DNA of 64,000 nucleotides from UBA5536 sp964592595 (lineage in GTDB: Bacteria; Bacteroidota; Bacteroidia; Bacteroidales; F082). The DNA lies in NCBI GenBank assembly GCA_964592595.1, contig CAZQFH010000006.1, forward strand, positions 41,649-105,648, in the 5' to 3' direction. Of the stretch, positions 1-8,436 are shown piece after piece (positions within the stretch are counted from its first letter, which is position 1; every line of letters starts with the position of its first letter). Position numbers and translations under genes: made by a program. The notes under the pieces are model-generated. The model was not told where the DNA came from. It did not search any database and saw only the letters and a program-made list of their open reading frames with translations.

Positions 1-599
1 CCACGTATGGCGCACTCACGGAATCGCAGTTGGTTTTTATTCAAAATGGCTTGGTATATCTGGTTGAAAGCCATGATATTAATTCCTTAAGTATTCTTGA
101 AATAGGCTTTGGCACGGGGCTAAATGCTTTGCTTAGTTTGTCAGAAGCCAAACAACGAAACATAATAATTCATTATACCGCAATTGATGCTTTTCCTTTA
201 AGACCTGAACAGGCCGAGAAACTTAATTTCGTTGATAATCAACTATTAAAACCGTATAAAAACGCATTCAGAGATTTTCATAGTAGTGAAGAATTGGTAA
301 AATCTTTTTGTGATGGTTTGTTTCATTTAAAGAAAATAAAAAGCGATTTGGTTGCCTTAGAGACTGCCAATTTGCATTTCGATCTGATATATTTTGATGC
401 CTTTAGTTCCAATGTCCAGCCTGAGCTTTGGACAAAGGAAATATTTCAGAAATTATTCTTTTCACTAAAACCTTCAGGTGTTCTGGTAACATACAGCGCT
501 AAAGGAACAGTAAAAACAGCCTTACGCGACAGTGGTTTTGTTATTGAGCGACTTCCGGGCCCTCCGGGGAAGAGACATGTTATCAGGGCACTGAAATAA
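1..599 (+). CDS. mnmD: tRNA 5-methylaminomethyl-2-thiouridine methyltransferase (MnmD-like), 5'-truncated by window edge
   Basis: The reading frame is open from base 3, and the first visible residues (TYGALTESQ) are the conserved stretch near the start of the MnmC methyltransferase domain, so the true start lies upstream of the window. A SAM-binding motif LEIGFGTGLNALLS follows shortly after, and a DAFSS..PELW segment with a C-terminal GPPGKRHVIRA tail closes the Rossmann fold. The family methylates the wobble uridine side chain (nm5s2U to mnm5s2U) of tRNAs. The oxidoreductase half found in bifunctional enterobacterial MnmC is absent, which is usual for stand-alone MnmD proteins. A TTG at base 30 could be mistaken for the start, but homology continues upstream of it. 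Family confident; function by family. Confidence 0.85.
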   Translation, partial: TYGALTESQLVFIQNGLVYLVESHDINSLSILEIGFGTGLNALLSLSEAKQRNIIIHYTAIDAFPLRPEQAEKLNFVDNQLLKPYKNAFRDFHSSEELVKSFCDGLFHLKKIKSDLVALETANLHFDLIYFDAFSSNVQPELWTKEIFQKLFFSLKPSGVLVTYSAKGTVKTALRDSGFVIERLPGPPGKRHVIRALK

Positions 600-873
600 A
601 CTCAAACGTGATCTGACTTCATTAGCATGCTGATCCAAATGATCACGATGCTCGTGTGTGAGCAAAATTAAGTCGGCATCAGGTAATTTTTTCATTTTCT
701 CCAAGCTGTGTCCAGGGATCAATGTGGATGACTTTATTCTGAAATGCAATCATGAGACTTGCATGGCCAACAATGGTAATTTTAAGTTGTACTCTGCTTG
801 TGGCAAATTACTTTTGGGCAAATGATATTGATAAAAAATAAACAAGTATAAATTTGGAAAGTAAGGTCTTCAT
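600..873 (-). pseudogene. Decayed N-terminal fragment of a secreted MBL-fold metallo-hydrolase
   Basis: Reading the minus strand from an ATG at 873 gives a signal peptide (MKTLLSKFILVYFLSISFAQ), then an in-frame TAA at 808-810. The same frame continues with ITIVGHASLMIAFQNKVIHI, typical of the first strands of MBL-fold hydrolases. Around 686-705, near a T6 tract, the homology moves to another frame, where LILLTHEHRDHLDQHA carries the HxHxDH metal-binding motif. Homology stops at about 600, where the 3' end of mnmD begins, so the remaining two thirds of the gene is missing. It lies 10 bases downstream of acylphosphatase on the same strand. One nonsense codon, one frameshift and a truncation make a functional product very unlikely. 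Confidence 0.8.
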
Positions 874-883
874 AAGCAGTTTT

Positions 884-1159
884 TTACTTGATTTTGAAAT
901 CTGAATAATGAAGTGGAGGGATTCCCTGAAATTTCACATCCTGCACCCTTGCCCATGAAGGACCCTGACGACACCACATTAAAAATTCATTAAGGTTTTT
1001 CTCATTACCCTCCGCTTCTATAAATACACTTCCATCAGTTTTGTTTTTTACAAAACCCACAATTTCGAGTTCTTTAGCCTTTTTTTGTGTATAGTACCGA
1101 AAACCAACGCCTTGCACGCGGCCGAAAACTTGTATTTGCATTGCACTAATATTTTCCAT
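884..1159 (-). CDS. acyP: Acylphosphatase
   Basis: A 91-residue protein with the whole acylphosphatase fold. The signature VFGRVQGVGFRYYTQKKAKE holds the catalytic Arg (GFR), and GFVKNKTDGSVFIEAEGNE holds the substrate-orienting Asn. The enzyme hydrolyses carboxyl-phosphate bonds such as acetyl phosphate or 1,3-bisphosphoglycerate and is cytosolic. The start may be the annotated Met or the Met at residue 7 (MQIQVFGRV), which matches the usual family length. It follows the unknown 189-aa gene by 2 bases in a minus-strand run that also includes crcB, so co-transcription is likely. Confidence 0.92.
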   Translation of the reverse strand: MENISAMQIQVFGRVQGVGFRYYTQKKAKELEIVGFVKNKTDGSVFIEAEGNEKNLNEFLMWCRQGPSWARVQDVKFQGIPPLHYSDFKIK

Positions 1160-1161
1160 AA

Positions 1162-1731
1162 TCAGGGAGTAAGTCGTCGCATCACCAATTCATTAATTTT
1201 GGTAAAAAGTTGATCGGGTTCTAATGCTCGCCAGTTGAAACCGTCAAATTTGCCACCAAAAGCCAGGTAATAATCCAATTTAGCCCTCACAAATTCGTCC
1301 ACCACATGGTCTCTGAAATTGAGGCAAACAATCCAACCGTCTTCAATATTATCAAACCATTCCTGATAATAATCATCGCCATCAGCATGAAAATTTAGGA
1401 TGTTTTCGCCAATAAGAATAAAATGCTTGATTCCCTGATCCAACATATCTTCAATCGCATTTCTGTAGAAAAACATGATGTCGTTATACAGCAGATCATT
1501 CCATTCGCCAAGCAGTTCTATAACAGCATATTGGTGTTGATAATCGCATTGCAAAACCTTTAGGTATAAAGTAGCTGAGCCAAACTCATCCCATTGAGGA
1601 TGAATCAGATAATTGTAAACTGCATGACTAAAATAAATTTCACTATAAGTGCGACCGTGAAAAGGTGATTTGTTATCGTTGGCAGCAATATAATGATGGC
1701 GCCAATGGTAAAAAGGTTCTAATTCGTGCAT
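1162..1731 (-). CDS. Conserved hypothetical protein, 189 aa
   Basis: I do not recognise a named domain. The protein is soluble, with no signal peptide or membrane segment, and is rich in Tyr, Asp, Trp and His. Notable stretches are IHPQWDEFGSATLYLKVLQC, IKHFILIGENILNFHADGDD and IVCLNFRDHVVDEF, which suggest an alternating alpha/beta fold. It starts one base after the crcB stop and ends 2 bases before acylphosphatase, so it belongs to that operon. From memory, similar proteins occur in other Bacteroidota, but I cannot verify this here. No function is assigned. Confidence 0.7.
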   Translation of the reverse strand: MHELEPFYHWRHHYIAANDNKSPFHGRTYSEIYFSHAVYNYLIHPQWDEFGSATLYLKVLQCDYQHQYAVIELLGEWNDLLYNDIMFFYRNAIEDMLDQGIKHFILIGENILNFHADGDDYYQEWFDNIEDGWIVCLNFRDHVVDEFVRAKLDYYLAFGGKFDGFNWRALEPDQLFTKINELVMRRLTP

Positions 1732-1732
1732 T

Positions 1733-2119
1733 TCAGCTGATAAATTTTATGCCATAATATCCTAAACCGCATAACAGCAGCCCAAGTACATTGTTCAATA
1801 AAATATTAACCAGCATCATCTTGAACTGACCTTGATTTAACAGAAAAAAGCTGTCGTAGGCGAAGCTTGAAAAGGTTGTGAAACTGCCCAGAATTCCAAT
1901 AATCAGAAATAATCGTACTGCAGGAGAAATAGCGGTTTTATCAAGCATACCCCATGCCAAACCGATGATAAAGGAACCGATAAGGTTTACCAAAAGCGTA
2001 CCCCATGGCAAATGCTGATTTAAGTATTTATCAGCAAACTGATAAGTTAAATAGCGCAAGATTGTGCCCAGACTACCTCCTGCTGCCAAAAGAATGATTT
2101 GACTTCCGAAATCGCGCAT
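1733..2119 (-). CDS. crcB: Fluoride ion channel CrcB/Fluc
   Basis: 128 residues with four predicted membrane helices, the standard size of the dual-topology dimeric fluoride channel. The N-terminal GGSLGTILRY, the pore Asn in LLVNLIGSFIIG, and the phenylalanine-box segment ILGSFTTFSSFAYDS are all present. The channel exports fluoride from the cytoplasm. The start codon overlaps the stop of the upstream DUF493 gene by one base (TGATG), suggesting translational coupling. I see no fluoride riboswitch immediately upstream. If one exists it would lie before the head of the transcript. Confidence 0.93.
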   Translation of the reverse strand: MRDFGSQIILLAAGGSLGTILRYLTYQFADKYLNQHLPWGTLLVNLIGSFIIGLAWGMLDKTAISPAVRLFLIIGILGSFTTFSSFAYDSFFLLNQGQFKMMLVNILLNNVLGLLLCGLGYYGIKFIS

Positions 2120-2436
2120 CAGATTGCAAATTTTATTTCTTTGATTTCTTCCAAGCCAGCATAGAGCGCTTTCATATGGGACTCATCCAGCAACGTGATT
2201 TTAAAGGTTAAGCTGGTGTAATTGCCTTTTGAGCTGGGTTTTTCAGAAACAAAGACAAAAGGCACTTTGAGTCTGTTAAAAAGGCTTTCTATCTCTTTTT
2301 GTAAGGCTGATTTTGGTCGCGACAGAATGATAACGGTCTTCAATTCAAAACTTACAGGAAACTCAATATTTTCTCTGTTGAAAGGCTTTTGCGGACTTCC
2401 GTTTTTTCCGTTAAGATGTGGGCGTTGTATTTTCAT
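2119..2436 (-). CDS. DUF493 family protein (YbeD-like)
   Basis: 105 residues. The second half (PVSFELKTVIILS..., then FVFVSEKPSSKGNYTSLTFK) resembles the ACT-like ferredoxin fold of DUF493/YbeD, a small family of unclear function proposed to be regulatory. The first 30 residues are a basic, probably disordered extension. It lies 6 bases downstream of the LpxR-like gene and overlaps crcB by one base, so it is the second gene of the minus-strand run. Family fairly confident; function unknown. Confidence 0.65.
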   Translation of the reverse strand: MKIQRPHLNGKNGSPQKPFNRENIEFPVSFELKTVIILSRPKSALQKEIESLFNRLKVPFVFVSEKPSSKGNYTSLTFKITLLDESHMKALYAGLEEIKEIKFAI

Positions 2437-2442
2437 AGTTTT

Positions 2443-3651
2443 TCAAAGTGTGTAAAGGAGGCTTATGCTACCCCAATTGTGGTGTTTTGCCGGCTTAAAT
2501 TCTGATGATAAGTAGGTCCATTTTAGTCCAAGCCCAAGTTTGCGATAATGCCATGAAAAACCTGCGTATAAACTGGTGAGGCTATGGTTTATCTCATCGT
2601 AGCTGAAATAATGCGGACTACTGTTGTTGAACAAGCCTCCGTTAAGGCTTGCATTGTAAGCTATATAATGCCATGAAGGTGCTATAAAAAACCAAAAACT
2701 TGCTTTTGGGCGATATTTTTCTTTTACAGGATCTAACTCAGGTAAAAAGCTGTTAGGCAATCCTTTAAGCAACCCTATACGGAATTGTAAAGCGCCTCCT
2801 CCATAAGTTTGATAACTCCCCAAACCTGCATCCAGCACACCACTTACTTGCCAAAATTTACTTTTCAATAGTACTTTTTCAAAACTAAAATCCAGGTTAA
2901 TCAACAAATCGTTGGCTATTTGGTAATCCCATCCAACTGGTTTTAAGTGGTGCATTTTTGTTTGAAGTGCTTCAGCCATTGATGCTTTTCCAACAACACC
3001 AAGCCGGAAACTGGTATGCATATTGATTCCTTGTTTGGGTAACTGACTCAATTTGAAATATTCGCCAAGTAATACCCCGGCAAATGGCCTGTCGTTTTCG
3101 TCAATTGCGATGGATTCAGGGTTTTGGGGTGTAAACATAAATTGGTGAATCCTAATACCGGCGGTTTGCATGGATTTACTTCCCAAACCTGGCAGTAATC
3201 TGGTAATCAAAATTTTACTTAGCTTTGGGTGAATCAGACCGATCGAAAAACCATTGGTGTAGTAGTAGTCCGTTTCAGCAAAAATGTCGTTGTCGAAAGT
3301 CAATAAGAGATAGACTGGCTTATAGTTTTCAAAAGGTATTTGCATTAATGGCTTTTCTGTTTTTGAAAAAACATGATCCGAACTTTGCCTGCTATTTAAG
3401 TTTGCTAAAGAAATCTTGGAAGACAAAGGCCCTATATCAGTCAAAAAATAGTTAAGTGTTGATTTTTCAGGCTTAAGAAATTCTCTTTCCGAAAGCTTTT
3501 CAATTTTTGAATTATCAAGTGTAGTGCTCTTATTTGCCTGAATATATAACATTTTACCCTTACTTTGCGGCCTGATAGTATTGCTATCCGGTTGATTTTT
3601 ACAAGCCAGTGTAAATAGCAAAACAAAAATAATCAGTAATCGAAACAGCAT
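2443..3651 (-). CDS. LpxR-like (DUF2219) outer-membrane lipid A deacylase homologue, predicted lipoprotein
   Basis: 402 residues. The N-terminus is a lipoprotein signal with lipobox LACK (Cys 17). The mature part has LpxR-family landmarks: LLTFDNDIFAETDYYYTNGF (the Asn-Asp pair and T-G calcium/active-site region), IHQFMFTPQNPE with the candidate catalytic His, and DENDRPFAGVLLGEYF. Alternating hydrophobic strands to a C-terminal aromatic residue (SISLLYTL) fit an outer-membrane beta-barrel. Characterised LpxR proteins remove the 3'-acyloxyacyl chain from lipid A, but many DUF2219 members are untested. It heads the run DUF493-crcB-unknown-acyP. A lipid anchor on this barrel is unusual compared with enterobacterial LpxR. 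Confidence 0.72.
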   Translation of the reverse strand: MLFRLLIIFVLLFTLACKNQPDSNTIRPQSKGKMLYIQANKSTTLDNSKIEKLSEREFLKPEKSTLNYFLTDIGPLSSKISLANLNSRQSSDHVFSKTEKPLMQIPFENYKPVYLLLTFDNDIFAETDYYYTNGFSIGLIHPKLSKILITRLLPGLGSKSMQTAGIRIHQFMFTPQNPESIAIDENDRPFAGVLLGEYFKLSQLPKQGINMHTSFRLGVVGKASMAEALQTKMHHLKPVGWDYQIANDLLINLDFSFEKVLLKSKFWQVSGVLDAGLGSYQTYGGGALQFRIGLLKGLPNSFLPELDPVKEKYRPKASFWFFIAPSWHYIAYNASLNGGLFNNSSPHYFSYDEINHSLTSLYAGFSWHYRKLGLGLKWTYLSSEFKPAKHHNWGSISLLYTL

Positions 3652-3743
3652 AAAACAACCAATTGTGGCAAAGATAAATCATATCTTTTTTACAGCCATA
3701 GGCGTAAGTTGGGAAACCAATAATTAGAAAATGCAGTAATCCG

Positions 3744-6167
3744 TTAAAGGATTTTTGGATATCTGGCAGGATTGTACTCATGCATCAGATTGTAAATCAC
3801 ATCGAAAACATCTTCGGCATTGGGGTTCGAGAAATAGTCGCCATCAGTACTGTAGGCGGCACGGTGGCCGCGTGCTGTTAGTGTTTTTGGCTCGGCATCA
3901 AGGTATTTATAGCCCTGCTGAATTTCAAGAACTTGCTGCATCATATAGGAAGTAGCGCCTCCCGGAACATCTTCATCAAAAAATAAAATTTTGTTAGTTT
4001 TCTTCAGTGATTCTACAATTAGGTGATCATTATCGAAAGGAAGCAGGGTTTGCACGTCGATGAGCTCTACATCGATTCCAAATTCCAGCAGCTGAGCTAC
4101 AGCGTCTTCGGCAATGCGCACGCAGGAGCCATAAGTAACCAGGGTAAGGTCAGAGCCTTTTTTTAGCATATCGGGTTTTCCGACAGGTATTCTGAATTCA
4201 CCGAGATTCTTTGGTTTTTGCTCACGCAAACGATAGCCATTTAAAGGTTCAATAATTAGAGCCGGTTCGTCAGAAGCCAGAAAAGTATTATAAAATCCGG
4301 CTGCTTGCGTCATGTTACGGGGAACGGCAACATGTACCCCTCTGATTGAATTGATCACCATACTTAATGGGGAACCGGCATGCCAAATACCTTCGAGGCG
4401 ATGACCGCGTGTGCTGATTATCATTGGTGCTTTTTGGCCACCTTTTGTGCGGTATTGCAAGGTTGCAAGATCATCCGAAATAATTTCGAGGGCATAAAGC
4501 AGGTAATCAAAATACTGAATCTCGGCTATGGGTTTTAATCCACGCATCGCCATGCCAATGCCCTGACCTATTATCGTAGCTTCACGGATGCCGGTATCGC
4601 TGATACGCAGGCTACCATACTTTTCCTGAAGACCTTCATAAGTTTGGTTAACACCGCCGATTTTACCCACATCCTCACCAAAAGCAACTAATTCGGGATA
4701 TTTTTCGAAGAGTATGTCGAAATTATCCCGCAATATTTCCCTTCCGGGGACAAATTCAGCCTGTTCATCAAAGATTGGATCGATTCCTTTAATATTTTTA
4801 ACTGCCTTAGCAGACTCAGAATACAGGTGACTGCTATAAGCTTCACGACCTTCGTCCAGTTCTTTATCAAGCCAATTGGTAACGTTTGTTTTCAGGGAAT
4901 TCTCTGGATTGGAACAAGAATTACAAATGAGTCTCAGTATCTTTTTTCCAGAAGATAAAATGTCTTTTCTGATAGGCTCACCAATTTTTGCCAAATCACT
5001 TTTGATGGCTTCAATTTTTTGTGTTTTTGCACAGTTGCAGGTAGTTACATCCGTTACGCGAATAAAGCCATCTCTTTTATCCAAAAGCGGTTGTTCAAAA
5101 TTTTTCCATGCTTTTTTGCGTGCTTCACGAGCGTGATTGGCTGCATCTTTCTCAATATTATCCAGCTCATGTGCATTGGCGATTTTTTCTTTTAAAATCC
5201 ATTCGCGCAGGCGAAACAAACCATCGCGACGTGTTTCATCTTCAAGTTGCTCGATAGATTTGTAGCGCTCATGCGAACCCGATGTTGAATGACCCTGAGG
5301 CTGAGTGCATTCGGTGATATGAAAGAGTACTGGAACATGTTCTTTGCGACATTTACCGATTCCTTCACGATACACGCGCATCAACTCGGGATAATCCCAG
5401 GCACTGGCCTTGTAGATATAATATCCGTTAGAGTTTTTATCTTTTGCAAAGCCTTTCAAAATCTCAGAGATACTACCCTTTGTTGTTTGGAATTTATTTG
5501 GAACGGAAATTCCCCAGCCGTCATCCCAAACAGAAATGGCCAGTGGCACTTGCAAAACTCCGGCAGCATTTAAGGTTTCAAAGAAATGACCTTCGGAAGT
5601 AGATGCGTCGCCAATTGTACCAAAAGCTACTTCGTTTCCTTTTGTAGAGAAGAAATCTGATTTGGAGAGGGTTTCGTCATGCCGGTAATATTTCGAAGCC
5701 AGGGCAAGACCTAATAATCGCGGCATTTGACTGGCAGTAGGAGAGGTGTCGCATGAGGATATTTTCATGTCAGTTTGTCTCTGCCAGTTGCCCTTTTCAT
5801 CAAGTATGCGCGTGCTAAAGTGGTTATTCATCAGCCGGCCACCATTTCCAGGGTTGGCTTTCAGATCGGTATCACCATAAAGTTGAGCAAAAAGCTCTTC
5901 GGGCGTCATCATGCCAGCGGCCAACATAAAAGTTTGATCCCTGTAATAGCCCGAACGCCAGTCGCCTGCTTCGAAGACTTTGGCCATGGCAAGTTGTGGT
6001 ACTTCCTTACCGTCGCCGAAAATTCCAAATTTGGCTTTGCCTGTAAGCACTTCTCTGCGCCCTAAAAGGCTGATGTTACGGCTCAGCCAACCGATATAAT
6101 AATCGCGAAGAATTTCTTCTTTATTCCATGAAAGACCTTTTTCTTCAGCTGCTATTTTCTTACTCAT
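3744..6167 (-). CDS. 2-oxoacid dehydrogenase E1, fused alpha and beta subunits
   Basis: 807 residues. The first half is an E1-alpha domain, with the thiamine diphosphate motif beginning GDASTSEGHFFETLNAAG (from residue 186) and ending WDDGWGIS. The second half is an E1-beta transketolase-like domain (FGEDVGKIGGVNQ, GIREATIIGQGIGMAMRG, EPLNGYR, C-terminal ARGHRAAYSTDGDYFSNP). The fusion resembles Bacteroidota branched-chain or pyruvate-type 2-oxoacid dehydrogenases, which decarboxylate a 2-oxoacid and acylate the E2 lipoyl group. The inter-domain linker has a CxC (377, 379) and a CxxC (415, 418) that could bind metal or form disulfides. No E2 or E3 gene lies nearby. Substrate cannot be decided from sequence. 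Confidence 0.88.
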   Translation of the reverse strand: MSKKIAAEEKGLSWNKEEILRDYYIGWLSRNISLLGRREVLTGKAKFGIFGDGKEVPQLAMAKVFEAGDWRSGYYRDQTFMLAAGMMTPEELFAQLYGDTDLKANPGNGGRLMNNHFSTRILDEKGNWQRQTDMKISSCDTSPTASQMPRLLGLALASKYYRHDETLSKSDFFSTKGNEVAFGTIGDASTSEGHFFETLNAAGVLQVPLAISVWDDGWGISVPNKFQTTKGSISEILKGFAKDKNSNGYYIYKASAWDYPELMRVYREGIGKCRKEHVPVLFHITECTQPQGHSTSGSHERYKSIEQLEDETRRDGLFRLREWILKEKIANAHELDNIEKDAANHAREARKKAWKNFEQPLLDKRDGFIRVTDVTTCNCAKTQKIEAIKSDLAKIGEPIRKDILSSGKKILRLICNSCSNPENSLKTNVTNWLDKELDEGREAYSSHLYSESAKAVKNIKGIDPIFDEQAEFVPGREILRDNFDILFEKYPELVAFGEDVGKIGGVNQTYEGLQEKYGSLRISDTGIREATIIGQGIGMAMRGLKPIAEIQYFDYLLYALEIISDDLATLQYRTKGGQKAPMIISTRGHRLEGIWHAGSPLSMVINSIRGVHVAVPRNMTQAAGFYNTFLASDEPALIIEPLNGYRLREQKPKNLGEFRIPVGKPDMLKKGSDLTLVTYGSCVRIAEDAVAQLLEFGIDVELIDVQTLLPFDNDHLIVESLKKTNKILFFDEDVPGGATSYMMQQVLEIQQGYKYLDAEPKTLTARGHRAAYSTDGDYFSNPNAEDVFDVIYNLMHEYNPARYPKIL

Positions 6168-6283
6168 TCGCTAAAATAATTTTACAAATTGGTTAAGGGA
6201 ATGGCGGCAAAGATAACAATTTGGATTGTTAATCGCAATCGGTTGTTAAAGCTATTTGCACACAAATAAAACATCAAATGGTT

Positions 6284-7576
6284 TTATATGTTCAGGGCTT
6301 TTGGTGCGAAAAGCGTCATCAAAATACCTCTGCTGAGCATAAACAGATGAAAGGCAAGCCAAAGCCCGTGATTGCTCCAATGTTGCAGCCCAAAATACCA
6401 TGCAGGAATAAAAACACAAACCGATGCGATCAGCATGGTATTGCGCATGGCAACGGATGCAGTAGCTCCTATGTAAATTCCATCCCAGATAAAAGCTGCA
6501 AAAGTTGTGATGGGAATAAAAATCATCCACCATTTATAAGTCATTGAAAGGATGATCAAATCATTGCTATCAGTTAGTAGTAGGATCAGTTGCTTATAAA
6601 AAATACTGTAAGCCAGTAAGAAAGGTAAACTTAGACTAACTCCCCATGCTAAAAGATAGCGTATAGTTTTTTTGATGGCTTCAGCATCATTTCGGCCTGT
6701 AAATTTTCCGACAAGAGCTTCGCCGGCATAAGCAAAACCATCCATAAAATAGGAGAACACGAAAAAGTATTGCAACATCATGCTGTTGATTGCCAGCACA
6801 CTATCGCCAAGGTCGGCAGATTCGCTTGTAAAAAAAGAAAGCGTTAAAATAAGGGCAATGCTGCGAATCAGGATGTCGCGGTTTACTTTAAAAAATCGCT
6901 TCAGCATTACAAGATTGAGGAGCACTTGTTTTTGCAAAGGCAGCAGGTGTTTGCGAAAGTTTCGTGCCAAAAGTAAAAGCCCAAAAGTTAACCCGCCATA
7001 TTGCGCCAATAAGGTTCCCCAGGCCACACCGTCAACATCCAAACCCAACATTTTTACAAAGAACAAGTTGAAGCCAATATTAAGCATATTAATAAAGATG
7101 CTGAGAAACATTGGAATACGTGTGTTTTGCATGCCAACAAACCAACCCATCAAAACCATCAAACCCAATGTGGCCGGCGCAGCAAATATTCTGATATAAA
7201 AATATTCACGAGCCAGGGTTTTTACTTCATCGCTGCCACTAAGTAGAAAAAAACTGATTTTCTCGATTGGAAATTGAAAGATAATTAATGATAAGGCAAG
7301 TGAAAATGCAATTAAAAGTGGGCGATAAAGTCCATGAGCGATTTCTTGTTTATCGTTTTTACCATAGGCCTGTGCTGTGAAACCCGTTGTGCCCATGCGC
7401 AAGAAACCCAGACTGAGGTAAAGCACATTAAAAATTACACTTCCCAATCCGATCGCACCAATATAAACAGGTGAGCCAAGATGCCCCATCAAAGCCAAAT
7501 CGACCATACCTAGCATAGGCACAGTTATATTGCTGATGATATTTGGAATAGCCAGATTAAGAATAGACTTGTTCAT
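6284..7576 (-). CDS. MATE family multidrug/metabolite exporter
   Basis: 430 residues with about twelve hydrophobic helices in two homologous halves. The N-terminus (LNLAIPNIISNITVPMLGMV) and GFLRMGTTGFTAQAYGKND are characteristic of the DinF/NorM-type MATE transporters, inner-membrane antiporters driven by sodium or protons. It lies 20 bases downstream of cysH on the same strand and may be co-transcribed. The substrate is unknown. The C-terminus ends soon after the last helix, so the gene appears complete. Confidence 0.88.
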   Translation of the reverse strand: MNKSILNLAIPNIISNITVPMLGMVDLALMGHLGSPVYIGAIGLGSVIFNVLYLSLGFLRMGTTGFTAQAYGKNDKQEIAHGLYRPLLIAFSLALSLIIFQFPIEKISFFLLSGSDEVKTLAREYFYIRIFAAPATLGLMVLMGWFVGMQNTRIPMFLSIFINMLNIGFNLFFVKMLGLDVDGVAWGTLLAQYGGLTFGLLLLARNFRKHLLPLQKQVLLNLVMLKRFFKVNRDILIRSIALILTLSFFTSESADLGDSVLAINSMMLQYFFVFSYFMDGFAYAGEALVGKFTGRNDAEAIKKTIRYLLAWGVSLSLPFLLAYSIFYKQLILLLTDSNDLIILSMTYKWWMIFIPITTFAAFIWDGIYIGATASVAMRNTMLIASVCVFIPAWYFGLQHWSNHGLWLAFHLFMLSRGILMTLFAPKALNI

Positions 7577-7596
7577 CAGCTCAATCGGTACAATGT

Positions 7597-8301
7597 TCAG
7601 GATTTATGTAAGCCGCATTCTTTTTGATCGGGTTGTTCCCACCACCAACGTCCGGCGCGAATGTCTTCGCCTGGCTGAATGGCACGCGTGCAAGGCTGGC
7701 AGCCAATACTTGGAAAACCTTTATCGTGAAGTCGGTTATAAGGTATTCCTTCTTTTTTAATGAACTGTTCCACATCCTCTGCTGTCCAATTGATAAGAGG
7801 GTTCACTTTGATAAGGTCGTGCATCGCATCCCATTCAATTGCTTGCATATGGGTTCGGGTTACAGCTTGTTCACGCCTCAAACCAGTGATCCAGGCATCC
7901 AAACCTTTGAGTGCCCTTTTGAGCGGTTCTGTTTTACGTATGCCACAGCATAATTTCCTGTTTTCGATGGAGTTATAAAACAAATTGATTCCTTTTTGAT
8001 TAACCATCTCTTCAACCTCTTTATAATCCGGAAAATATACCGCTATTGGTTTTTTGTAACGTGCCACAGTGCGATCGATTAAATCGTAGGTTTCAGGAAA
8101 AAGGCGGCCAGTATCAAGCGTAAAAATTGCTATTGAAAGTTCGTTTCGTGCAATGAAATGTGTAATTATCTGATCTTCATATCCCAGACTACTAGCAAAA
8201 CTTATCTTCCCGGGGAAAAGTGCAGCCACCTCCGAAAGAATTTCTTCTGCATTGGCTTTAAGAAGTTTTTGATTTAGCTGGTTAATTTCTTCCTGTTTCA
8301 T
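7597..8301 (-). CDS. cysH: Phosphoadenylyl/adenylyl-sulfate reductase (CysH)
   Basis: 234 residues. The PAPS-reductase fold starts with FASSLGYEDQIITHFI and DTGRLFPETYDLID. The catalytic Cys lies in the C-terminal KECGLH motif. Two additional Cys pairs, CCGIRK and GCQPCTR, ligate a 4Fe-4S cluster and mark the adenylyl-sulfate (APS) type common in bacteria other than enterics. The enzyme reduces activated sulfate to sulfite with thioredoxin. No other sulfate-assimilation gene is in the window. It begins 136 bases from divergently transcribed mpl. Confidence 0.92.
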   Translation of the reverse strand: MKQEEINQLNQKLLKANAEEILSEVAALFPGKISFASSLGYEDQIITHFIARNELSIAIFTLDTGRLFPETYDLIDRTVARYKKPIAVYFPDYKEVEEMVNQKGINLFYNSIENRKLCCGIRKTEPLKRALKGLDAWITGLRREQAVTRTHMQAIEWDAMHDLIKVNPLINWTAEDVEQFIKKEGIPYNRLHDKGFPSIGCQPCTRAIQPGEDIRAGRWWWEQPDQKECGLHKS

Positions 8302-8436
8302 GCTTTAAGGCTTCTGTAAATGAATACGGGCAAAGATAATCAATCCGCTGATATGTTGATTTGTGTTGTGTATTACTTCGGGTCATTGCTTCAAAATGTT
8401 TAGTTTCGCAGGAGAATAATTTTTCATTTAGGATTT

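Noticed and set aside
7530..7978. Plus-strand open frames inside cysH and MATE
   Set aside because: They lie antisense to confidently identified genes and show no domain; they are shadows.
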